64,000 nucleotides of DNA from Mesostigma viride (Eukaryota > Streptophyta > Mesostigmatophyceae > Mesostigmatales > Mesostigmataceae). The notes under the pieces are model-generated. The model ran no database searches. It saw only the letters and a program-made list of their open reading frames with translations, and was not told the origin of the DNA. The position numbers and the translations under genes are program-made. The stretch is from the NCBI GenBank assembly GCA_009746045.1, contig RPFO01002248.1, positions 1 to 64,000 of the forward strand, read 5' to 3'. The first letter of the stretch is position 1. Each line of letters starts with the position of its first letter. Of this stretch, positions 9,148-20,600 are shown one piece after another.

Positions 9148-10249
9148 TCACTTGTTGTTGTTGGACGGGCCGCCCTGCCCCTTCTTGCCGGGACCCTGCT
9201 CCAGCTTGTGCTGCAGCTTCCCCATGCTCATCGCCGCCCGCACCGCCGGAGACGCCAGCATTGCTCCACCCTCCTGGAATGGCAGCATTGCCGACGGCGT
9301 CCCCTTCCAACCCGTCGACCCCACATCCACCAGCTGGCATGCCGTGATCAGCTTTGCCAGGTACTCGGCTGCTGCCAGCTCCAGAATTACTTCGGAGCGT
9401 GGCGTGGCCCAGTAGCCAAATTCTGTCACCATCGTGTCCAGAATTCCTGCCATCTGCAGGAGCAGCATCCGCCTCTCCCCGCTGGCTGAGCTGCCGTGCA
9501 TCGTCAGCATTAACGATGCACGGATGGACTTCCCCCCCACGCTCTCCGCGTAGTCCAGCATTCCGGCAGCACCGCCTCCAGCATGTTGCTCACCAGACCG
9601 GCACTGCATGCCCACTCAGCGCCACCCCCTTCGTGCGCGCCAGCCTGCCAGCAGCCGTCGCTGCGGCTGGGCTTGCAGCTGCTGGAGTCTTTGCCTGGTC
9701 CAGCAGCTTCGACATAGCCGATATTAGGTCGCCAATATCTCCGCCAGTGCGGGCGTTGCCCGGCCGGGATGGAAGCCCTCCAGCTGGCGTTGCATAGCCC
9801 GTCTCGGTCCCCAGCAGCCGACCTAGGTTTCGGTCCAGGTCCGCCACAGCCTGGTCGATCGCCCCAGGAGCGCCATCGTCCTCCCCAGCGCCCGCTCCAC
9901 CATGCCCCGCCCCTCCGCTTCCACCTGCCGAAGGGGGAACACCCCCCGTTCCCACCGCACCTGCTGACACTGGTGGGTCCGGCTCTGCAATAGCCTCCCC
10001 CAGTTGCGCTGCTAGCACATCGGCCAGGGCCTCCTCCCCATCCCAGTCGCTGACAAACCCCCGTTCCTCCAGGACGTCCATGACGTTCTTGGCACGCCCC
10101 GGAGTGAGCTTCTGGATCCGCTCTAGCCAGTTCCCCTCCCCTAGGATCTTCTGAACCGCAGTGGCGGCCTCCTTTGGGGTGCATCCCTCCTTGGCTGCTT
10201 GCTTGAGTTTCGCTAGGAAATTCCGGTCTGGGGCTGTCACTGTGGACAT
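9148..10249 (-). CDS. DIRS Gag-like protein, frame-broken
   Basis: The first frame (10249-9590, 219 codons) starts with ATG 68 nt inside repeat X's inner edge. It has a basic N-terminus, a Gly/Ala-rich centre and a helical segment (IGDLISAMSKLLDQ). The second frame (9615-9148, 155 codons) overlaps by 26 nt in another register, carries helix-rich sequence (VILELAAAEYLAKLITAC) and ends PGKKGQGGPSNNNK. The position, composition and order before RT fit a Gag capsid. No zinc knuckle is visible. The two are probably one protein interrupted by indels near 9600, either mutation or assembly error. Confidence 0.55.
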
Positions 10250-10525
10250 GGTAGGTTATACTGCTTGATGTGTTATCTTGCGTTTTGTTTTTTGTGTTGT
10301 GGTCACGTGAGGTTCTCAGGCAAAAGAAAACAACCTGCTTCCCTAGAATGGAAGCCCACCCTTTATAGCAACCACCTCTCCAGCCAACCCCTACCTGGGT
10401 GGCTGGGGTACGGGTGCCAGCACAAAAAATATTTTTTCTAAAATTATTTTTTCTTTTGGTGCTATACGGCGTTGCATTCTCCGCTCAGCAGGTTAGTCAT
10501 AGATAAAATGAGCATAGCTCACCAA

Positions 10526-11907
10526 TTCTATACGTGAATGCGGGAACAAGAGGCCGCTGGATGAGCGGCTTATAGGTCGTAGTGTTTACTCGTAGCTGTT
10601 TGGCTAGAGCTTTTGTGATTAGTAGATGCAATATAGTGCATGGTTGAAAAATGAATTAAATAAAATGTGCGTTCCGCGCTTGGGTTGATTATACCCGGGC
10701 GGAACGGGGCGTGAGGTGCAGTGCCCCTGAAAAGAACAACCTACGCATTATTTAATACTAGCCGTGCAGATTCGGGATATTCTACCCCCGGTCTGTACGG
10801 TTAGCGTCTTACTAGCATCCACTAAACATAAGGGTTTAATGACGTCAGTTAGCTAGGGATAAGGGAGGTTTTGCGACTAAAAGCCGCTCTGGCTGGTTTT
10901 GTCGGCCTCTTTCTTTGCTCGTTGTCGTTGCGGCGGCAGCCGCAGCTATGGGTGCTGCGGAGCAAAATCCCAAAAGCACTGGTTGCACTGGCCACTTGGC
11001 CAGTGGTGAGACTTCCAGTTGTTAACCGGCCAGGCGTAGTTCCTCGCTCGGTTAACTAAAAGAAAAGAAAATGATTACCTCCGGTCCGCACCTTTTCCCC
11101 AGCTTGGGGTCTTTGGTGGGCCGGATGCCGTGACAGGTGCTCAACTGTCGCTTGGTCGGCCCAGTGCGCGAGCTGGTGCTCCGTACCTGGGGATGCTTGC
11201 ACCCCGGGTTGGAGCCGGATGGCTGGCACTGGCGACCCGTGTCTCGGTCCGCGGCCTGCGGCTTTTTCTTCGGAAATTGCTGCTGGCCAGCAAACTTTGC
11301 AATTGCCTTCCGCCGAGGGGGGGTGGTTGGGGCTGGGGACGGCGATGGGAAAAGCGCCTAAGCTAGAAATTTTTTCCCCACGCATAGAAACCTCGGGGGG
11401 AATGCGGTCTTGGCTGAACGGACTCTCGTTCAGCCAGGTGCCTGGGGCTGTGGCCTCGGGCATCCGGGCTGGCGGGGCCTGGGCTAGGTCCACGTTTTTT
11501 CTCGAAGCACCCCGGGTCTATGGGGAGACGGCCATAGCGGTACCGACTCGGGGCCCCGAGAGGGGTCATGATAGGCTGGCCGTGCGCAATCGCAGTGCAA
11601 ATGCGCTGGGCCTTTTTGGGCCTGGCCATGCATCCACAGCCGCCGGGCACACGCCTCCCGATGTGGGGGGGCTCCCGTTTTGCGGCAGGGCGGTCACTTG
11701 TGACAACGAGCAAGGTGGAGTGCGGCTTCAAGGGAAAGCCAGGGCGGGGGTGATTGGGCAACGTACTTCATGAAGGGCCTTGAACGGCGTGCCTCCGGGC
11801 ATGTCAATTAGTGTCACATGTATGCTTCCACTTATTGTTTTAATGAAGATGCTGGTTTTTGTGGGAGCTACGTGGGACATGAATCGGGGTTCTTTGAACG
11901 GAGTTTC
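10526..11907 (+). repeat. 1.38-kb module, copy 1
   Basis: It begins TTCTATACGTGAATGCGGG and ends with the 25-nt tail ATCGGGGTTC..GGAGTTTC. It is almost identical to 22471-23851. Open frames on both strands (for example 11219-11773 plus, 11056-11493 minus) recur in both copies and show no recognised domain, so a coding role is uncertain. GC-rich inverted patches and a GAACGGACTCTCGTTC palindrome are inside. The module occurs head-to-tail with copy 2 and is interrupted by the minisatellite just before its tail in the next copy. This suggests a larger tandem repeat unit. Confidence 0.85.
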
Positions 11908-12462
11908 TTCTATACGTGAATGCGGGAACAAGAGGCCGCTGGATGAGCGGCTTATAGGTCGTAGTGTTTACTCGTAGCTGTTTGGCTAGAGCTTTTGTGA
12001 TTAGTAGATGCAATATAGTGCATGGTTGAAAAATGAATTAAATAAAATGTGCGTTCCGCGCTTGGGTTGATTATACCCGGGCGGAACGGGGCGTGAGGTG
12101 CAGTGCCCCTGAAAAGAACAACCTACGCATTATTTAATACTAGCCGTGCAGATTCGGGATATTCTACCCCCGGTCTGTACGGTTAGCGTCTTACTAGCAT
12201 CCACTAAACATAAGGGTTTAATGACGTCAGTTAGCTAGGGATAAGGGAGGTTTTGCGACTAAAAGCCGCTCTGGCTGGTTTTGTCGGCCTCTTTCTTTGC
12301 TCCCCACCCACCCACCCGTGTCTTGGTTGCCTCTAGGGCAACGTACTTCATGAAGGGCCTTGAACGGCGTGCCTCCGGGCATGTCAATTAGTGTCACATG
12401 TATGCTTCCACTTATTGTTTTAATGAAGATGCTGGTTTTTGTGGGAGCTACGTGGGACATGA
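11908..12462 (+). repeat. 1.38-kb module, copy 2, internally replaced
   Basis: It follows copy 1 directly. It matches copy 1 up to CTTTCTTTGCTC (12302) and again from GGGCAACGTACTTC (12336). Between these, 835 nt of copy 1 (10921-11755) are replaced by 33 unrelated nt (12303-12335, three CCCA units then a pyrimidine-rich end in CTCTA). It stops at GACATGA, where the minisatellite begins. The 25-nt tail appears only after the array, at 22446. Confidence 0.85.
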
Positions 12463-14608
12463 AATGCCATTCATGTTCGTAGACGGGCCATGATGACACC
12501 ATGGGAGCCTGAATCCTCATCATTAACTACATACATGCCATCCATGTACGTACACGGGCCATGATGACACCATGGGAGCCTGAATCCTCATCATTTACTA
12601 TTCCTTGACATCCATGTACGTAGGCCAGCCATGGAGACACCATGGGAGCCTGAATCCTCCTCATTAATTACATAAATGCCAACCATGTACGTAGACAAGC
12701 CATGATGACACCAATGGAGCCTGAATCCTCTTCATTTACTATTCCTTGACATCCATGTACGTAGACGGGCCATGATGACACCATGGGAGCCTGAATCCTC
12801 ATCATTTATTACATAAATGCCATTCATGTACGTAGACGGGCCATGATGACACCATGGGAGCCTGAATCCTCATCATTAATTACATACATGCCATCCATGT
12901 ACGTAGGCCATGCAGCCATGATGACACCATGGGAGCCTAAATCCTCCTCATTAATTACATAAATGCCAACCATGTACGTAGACGGGCCATGATGACACCA
13001 TGGGAGCCTGAATCCTCATCATTTTTTTTTTCTTTGACATCCATGTACGTAGGCCAGCCATGATGACACCATGGGAGCCTGAATCCTCGTCATTTTTTTT
13101 TCTTTGACATCCATGTACGTAGACGGGCCATGATGACACCATGGGAGCCTTGAATCCTCATCATTAATTACATACATGCCATCCATGTACGTAGGCCAGC
13201 CATGATGACACCATGGGAGCCTAAATCCTCCTCATTAATTACATAAATGCCAACCATGTACATAGGCCAGCCATGGAGAGTCACACCATGGGAGCCTGAA
13301 TCCTCCTCATTAATTACATACATGCCAACCATGTACGTAGACAAGCCATGATGACACCATGGGAGCCTGAATCCTCATCATTTACTTTTCCTTGACATCC
13401 ATGTACGTAGACGGGCCATGATGACACCATGGGAGCCTGAATCCTCATCATTAATAACATAAATGCCATCCATGTACGTAGGCCAGCCATGATGACACCA
13501 TGGGAGCCTAAATCCTCCTCATGAATTACATAAATGCCAACCATGTACGTAGACAAGCCATGATGACACCATGGGAGCCTGAATCCTAATCATTAATTAC
13601 ATACATGCCATCCATGTACGTACACGGGCCATGATGACACCATGGGAGCCTAAATCCTCCTCATTTTTTTTTTCTTTGACATCCATGTACGTAGACGGGC
13701 CATGATGACACCATGGGAGCCTGAATCCTCATCATTAATTACATAAATGACATCCATGTACGTAGACAAGCCATGATGACACCAATGGAGCCTGAATCCT
13801 CATCATTAATTACATAAATGCCATCCATGTACGTACACAGGCGATGATGACACCATGGGAGCCTAAATCCTCCTCATGAATTACATAAATGCCAACCATG
13901 ATCATAGGCCAGCCATGGAGAGTCACACCATGGGAGCCTGAATCCTCCTCATTAATTACATACATGCCAACCATGTACGTAGACAAGCCATGATGACACC
14001 ATGGGAGCCTGAATCCTCATCATTTACTTTTCCTTGACATCCATGTACGTAGACGGGCCATGATGACACCATGGGAGCCTGAATCCTCATCATTAATAAC
14101 ATAAATGCCATCCATGTACGTAGGCCAGCCATGATGACACCATGGGAGCCTGAATCCTCATCATTTACTATTCCTTGACATCCATGTACGTAGGCCAGCC
14201 ATGGAGACACCATGGGAGCCTGAATCCTCCTCATTAATTACATAAATGCCAACCATGTACGTAGACAAGCCATGATGACACCATGGGAGCCTGAATCCTA
14301 ATCATTTACTATTCCTTGACATCCATGTACGTAGACGGGCCATGATGACACCATGGGAGCCTGAATCCTCATCATTTACTATTCCTTGACATCCATGTAC
14401 GTAGGCCAGCCATGGAGACACCATGGGAGCCTGAATCCTCATCATTAATTACATACTTGCCATTCATGTACGTAGACAAGCCATGATGACACCATGGGAG
14501 CCTGAATCCTCATCATTTACTACTCCTTGACATCCATGTACGTAGGCCAGCCATGGAGACACCATGGGAGCCTGAATCCTCCTCATTAATTACATAAATG
14601 CCAACCAA
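12463..14608 (+). repeat. 70-71-nt minisatellite, forward block
   Basis: About 30 units are in the same orientation as 4490-5175. The spacer types are interspersed, and some units contain a T9-10 run instead of the AT spacer. The block ends in mid-unit at AATGCCAACCA. Confidence 0.95.
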
Positions 14609-17600
14609 TGCTCCCATGGTGTCATCATGGCTTGTCTACGTACATGGATGGCATTTATGTAATTAATGATGAGGATTCAGGCTCCCATGGGGTCATCATG
14701 GCTTGTCTACGTACATGGTTGGCATTTATGTAATTAATGAGGAGGATTCAGGCTCCCATGGTGTCTCCATGGCTGGCCTACGTACATGGATGGCATTTAT
14801 GTAATTAATGAGGAGGATTTAGGCTCCCATGGTGTCATCATGGCCCGTCTACGTACATGGATGGCCTTTATGTAAGTAATGATGAGGATTCAGGCTCCCA
14901 TGGTGTCATCATGGCCCGTCTACGTACATGGATGTCAAGGAATAGTAAATGATGAGGATTCAGGCTCCCATGGTGTCTCCATGGTCCGTCTACGTACATG
15001 AATGGCAAGTATGTAATTAATGATGAGGATTCAGGCTCCCATGGTGTCATCATGGCTGGCCTACGTACATGAATGGCATTTATGTAATTAATGATGAGGA
15101 TTCAGGCTCCCATGGTGTCATCATGGCCCGTCTACGTACATGGATGGCATTTTTGTATATAATGATGAGGATTCAGGCTCCCATGGGGTCATCATGGCTT
15201 GTCTACGTACATGGTTGGCATTTATGTAATTAATGAGGAGGATTCAGGCTCCCATGGTGTCTCCATGGCTGGCCTACGTACATGGATGGCCTTTATGTAA
15301 GTAATGATGAGGATTCAGGCTCCCATGGTGTCATCATGGCCCGTCTACGTACATGGTTGGCATTTATGTAATTAATGAGGAGGATTCAGGCTCCCATGGT
15401 GTCATCATGGCCCGTCTACGTACATGGATGTCAAGGAATAGTAAATGATGAGGATTCAGGCTCCCATGGTGTCATCATGGCCCGTCTACGTACATGGATG
15501 TCAAGGAATAGTAAATGATGAGGATTCAGGCTCCCATGGTGTCTCCATGGCCCGTCTACGTACATGAATGGCAAGTATGTAATTAATGATGAGGATTCAG
15601 GCTCCCATGGTGTCATCATGGCTGGCCTACGTACATGAATGGCATTTATGTAATTAATGATGAGGATTCAGGCTCCCATGGGGTCATCATGGCCCGTCTA
15701 CGTACATGGATGGCATTTTTGTATATAATGATGAGGATTCAGGCTCCCATGGTGTCATCATGGCTTGTCTACGTACATGGATGGCATTTATGTAATTAAT
15801 GATGAGGATTCAGGCTCCCATGGTGTCTCCATGGCCCGTCTACGTACATGAATGGCAAGTATGTAATTAATGAGGAGGATTCAGGCTCCCATGGTGTCAT
15901 CATGGCCCGTGTACGTACATGGATGGCATGTATGTAGTTAATGATGAGGATTCAGGCTCCCATGGTGTCATCATGGCCCGTCTACGTACATGGATGGCAT
16001 TTATGTAATTAATGATGAGGATTCAGGCTCCCATGGTGTCATCATGGCTTGTCTACGTACATGGATGGCATTTATGTAATTAATGATGAGGATTCAGGCT
16101 CCCATGGTGTCTCCATGGCCCGTCTACGTACATGAATGGCAAGTATGTAATTAATGAGGAGGATTCAGGCTCCCATGGTGTCATCATGGCCCGTGTACGT
16201 ACATGGATGGCATGTATGTAATTAATGATGAGGATTCAGGCTCCCATGGTGTCATCATGGCCCGTCTACGTACATGGATGTCATTTATGTAATTAATGAT
16301 GAGGATTCAGGCTCCCATGGTGTCATCATGGCCCGTCTACGTACATGGATGTCAAAGAAAAAAAAAATGATGAGGATTCAGGCTCCCATGGGGTCATCAT
16401 GGCTTGTCTACGTACATGGATGGCATGTATGTAATTAATGAGGAGGATTCAGGCTCCCATGGTGTCTCCATGGCTGGCGTACGTACATGGATGGCCTTTA
16501 TGTAAGTAATGATGAGGATTCAGGCTCCCATGGTGTCATCATGGCCCGTCTACGTACATGGTTGGCATTTATGTAATTAATGAGGAGGATTCAGGCTCCC
16601 ATGGTGTCATCATGGCCCGTCTACGTACATGGATGTCAAGGAATAGTAAATGATGAGGATTCAGGCTCCCATGGTGTCATCATGGCCCGTCTACGTACAT
16701 GGATGTCAAGGAATAGTAAATGATGAGGATTCAGGCTCCCATGGTGTCTCCATGGCCCGTCTACGTACATGAATGGCAAGTATGTAATTAATGATGAGGA
16801 TTCAGGCTCCCATGGTGTCATCATGGCTGGCCTACGTACATGAATGGCATTTATGTAATTAATGATGAGGATTCAGGCTCCCATGGGGTCATCATGGCCC
16901 GTCTACGTACATGGATGGCATTTATGTATATAATGATGAGGATTCAGGCTCCCATGGTGTCATCATGGCTTGTCTACGTACATGGATGGCATTTATGTAA
17001 TTAATGATGAGGATTCAGGCTCCCATGGTGTCTCCATGGCCCGTCTACGTACATGAATGGCAAGTATGTAATTAATGAGGAGGATTCAGGCTCCCATGGT
17101 GTCATCATGGCCCGTGTACGAACATGGATGGCATGTATGTAGTTAATGATGAGGATTCAGGCTCCCATGGTGTCATCATGGCCCGTCTACGTACATGGAT
17201 GGCATTTATGTAATTAATGAGGAGGATTCAGGCTCCCATGGTGTCATCATGGCTTGTCTACGTACATGGATGGCATTTATGTAATTAATGATGAGGATTC
17301 AGGCTCCCATGGTGTCTCCATGGCCCGTCTACGTACATGAATGGCAAGTATGTAATTAATGAGGAGGATTCAGGCTCCCATGGTGTCATCATGGCCCGTG
17401 TACGTACATGGATGGCATGTATGTAATTAATGATGAGGATTCAGGCTCCCATGGTGTCATCATGGCCCGTCTACGTACATGGATGTCATTTATGTAATTA
17501 ATGATGAGGATTCAGGCTCCCATGGTGTCATCATGGCCCGTCTACGTACATGGATGTCAAAGAAAAAAAAAATGATGAGGATTCAGGCTCCCATGGTGTC

Positions 17601-20600
17601 ATCATGGCCCGTCTACGTACATGGATGTCAAGGAATAGTAAATGATGAGGATTCAGGCTCCCATGGTGTCTCCATGGTCCGTCTACGTACATGAATGGCA
17701 AGTATGTAATTAATGATGAGGATTCAGGCTCCCATGGTGTCATCATGGCTGGCCTACGTACATGAATGGCATTTATGTAATTAATGATGAGGATTCAGGC
17801 TCCCATGGTGTCATCATGGCCCGTCTACGTACATGGATGGCATTTTTGTATATAATGATGAGGATTCAGGCTCCCATGGGGTCATCATCGCTTGTCTACG
17901 TACATGGTTGGCATTTATGTAATTAATGAGGAGGATTCAGGCTCCCATGGTGTCTCCATGGCTGGCCTACGTACATGGATGGCCTTTATGTAAGTAATGA
18001 TGAGGATTCAGGCTCCCATGGTGTCATCATGGCCCGTCTACGTACATGGTTGGCATTTATGTAATTAATGAGGAGGATTCAGGCTCCCATGGTGTCATCA
18101 TGGCCCGTCTACGTACATGGATGTCAAGGAATAGTAAATGATGAGGATTCAGGCTCCCATGGTGTCATCATGGCCCGTCTACGTACATGGATGTCAAGGA
18201 ATAGTAAATGATGAGGATTCAGGCTCCCATGGTGTCTCCATGGCCCGTCTACGTACATGAATGGCAAGTATGTAATTAATGATGAGGATTCAGGCTCCCA
18301 TGGTGTCATCATGGCTGGCCTACGTACATGGTTGGCATTTATGTAATTAATGATGAGGATTCAGGCTCCCATGGGGTCATCATGGCCCGTCTACGTACAT
18401 GGATGGCATTTTTGTATATAATGATGAGGATTCAGGCTCCCATGGTGTCATCATGGCTTGTCTACGTACATGGATGGCATTTATGTAATTAATGATGAGG
18501 ATTCAGGCTCCCATGGTGTCTCCATGGCCCGTCTACGTACATGAATGGCAAGTATGTAATTAATGAGGAGGATTCAGGCTCCCATGGTGTCATCATGGCC
18601 CGTGTACGTACATGGATGGCATGTATGTAGTTAATGATGAGGATTCAGGCTCCCATGGTGTCATCATGGCCCGTCTACGTACATGGATGGCATTTATGTA
18701 ATTAATGATGAGGATTCAGGCTCCCATGGTGTCATCATGGCTTGTCTACGTACATGGATGGCATTTATGTAATTAATGATGAGGATTCAGGCTCCCATGG
18801 TGTCTCCATGGCCCGTCTACGTACATGAATGGCAAGTATGTAATTAATGAGGAGGATTCAGGCTCCCATGGTGTCATCATGGCCCGTCTACGTACATGGA
18901 TGTCATTTATGTAATTAATGATGAGGATTCAGGCTCCCATGGTGTCATCATGGCCCGTCTACGTACATGGATGTCAAAGAAAAAAAATGATGAGGATTCA
19001 GGCTCCCATGGGGTCATCATGGCTTGTCTACGTACATGGATGGCATGTATGTAATTAATGAGGAGGATTCAGGCTCCCATGGTGTCTCCATGGCTGGCCT
19101 ACGTACATGAATGGCATTTATGTAATTAATGATGAGGATTCAGGCTCCCATGGTGTCATCATTGCCCGTGTACGTACATGGATGGCATTTTTGTATATAA
19201 TGATGAGGATTCAGGCTCCCATGGTGTCATCATGGCCCGTCTACGTACATGGATGGCATTTTTGTATATAATGATGAGGATTCAGGCTCCCATGGTGTCA
19301 TCATGGCTTGTCTACGTACATGGTTGGCATTTATGTCATTAATGAGGAGGATTCAGGCTCCCATGGTGTCTCCATGGCTGGCCTACGTACATGGATGGCA
19401 TTTATGTAATTAATGATGAGGATTCAGGCTCCCATGGTGTCATCATTGCCCGTGTACGTACATGGATGGCATTTTTGTAATTAATGATGAGGATTCAGGC
19501 TCCCATGGTGTCATCATGGCCCGTCTACGTACATGGATGGCATTTATGTAATTAATGATGAGGATTCAGCCTCCCATGGTGTCATCATCGCCCGTCTACG
19601 TACATGGATGGCATGTATTTTTTTAATGATGAGGATTCAGGCTCCCATGGTGTCATCATGGCCCGTCTACGTACATGGTTGGCATTTATGTAATTAATGA
19701 GGAGGATTCAGGCTCCCATGGTGTCATCATGGCCCGTCTACGTACATGGATGTCAAGGAATAGTAAATGATGAGGATTCAGGCTCCCATGGTGTCATCAT
19801 GGCTTGTCTACGTACATGGTTGGCATTTATGTAACCTGAATCCTCTCATAAAAAAAATGAAGAGGATTCAGGCTCCATTGGTGTCATCATGGCTGGCCTA
19901 CGTACATGGATGTCCAGGAATAGTAAATTATGAGGATTCAGGCTCCCATGGTGTCATCATGGCTTGTCTACGTACATGGTTGGCATTTATGTAATTAATG
20001 AGGAGGATTCAGGCTCCCATGGTGTCATCATGGCCCGTCTACGTACATGGATGTCATTTATGTAATTAATGATGAGGATTCAGGCTCCCATGGTGTCATC
20101 ATGGCCCGTCTACGTACATGGATGTCAAAGAAAAAAAAAATGATGAGGATTCAGGCTCCCATGGGGTCATCATGGCTTGTCTACGTACATGGATGGCATG
20201 TATGTAATTAATGATGAGGATTCAGGCTCCCATGGTGTCTCCATGGCCCGTCTACGTACATGAATGGCAAGTATGTAATTAATGATGAGGATTCAGGCTC
20301 CCATGGTGTCATCATGGCTGGCCTACGTACATGAATGGCATTTATGTAATTAATGATGAGGATTCAGGCTCCCATGGGGTCATCATGGCCCGTCTACGTA
20401 CATGGATGGCATTTTTGTATATAATGATGAGGATTCAGGCTCCCATGGTGTCATCATGGCTTGTCTACGTACATGGATGGCATTTATGTAATTAATGATG
20501 AGGATTCAGGCTCCCATGGTGTCATCATGGCCCGTCTACGTACATGGATGTCAAGGAATAGTAAATGATGAGGATTCAGGCTCCCATGGTGTCTCCATGG

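Larger units (their letters stand above)
5201..10525 (-). mobile_element. DIRS/PAT-like tyrosine-recombinase retrotransposon
   Basis: This is a full-length element in minus orientation with split direct repeats. Repeat Y lies at 5201-5397 and 5630-5826 (197 nt). Repeat X lies at 5422-5629 and 10318-10525 (208 nt). Read on the minus strand the order is X, body, Y, X, spacer, Y, as in PAT/TOC-type DIRS elements. The body codes for a Gag-like protein (10249-9148), reverse transcriptase (to 7941), and RNase H plus tyrosine recombinase (7953-6022). There is no LTR, integrase or target duplication. Comparison with paralogous empty sites shows a clean insertion between GGAGTTTC and TTCTATACG. Recombinase catalytic residues look intact. 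Gag and the Gag/RT border contain frame breaks, so this copy may or may not be active. Confidence 0.92.

Noticed and set aside
9510-10184. 224-codon minus frame overlapping the Gag-like gene
   Set aside because: It is a Gly/Arg-rich shadow of the Gag register. The ATG-initiated 219-codon frame next to repeat X has better composition and position.
4490-14608. Minisatellite as terminal repeat of the DIRS element
   Set aside because: Element ends are defined exactly by the split repeats and by empty sites. The minisatellite belongs to the host module.
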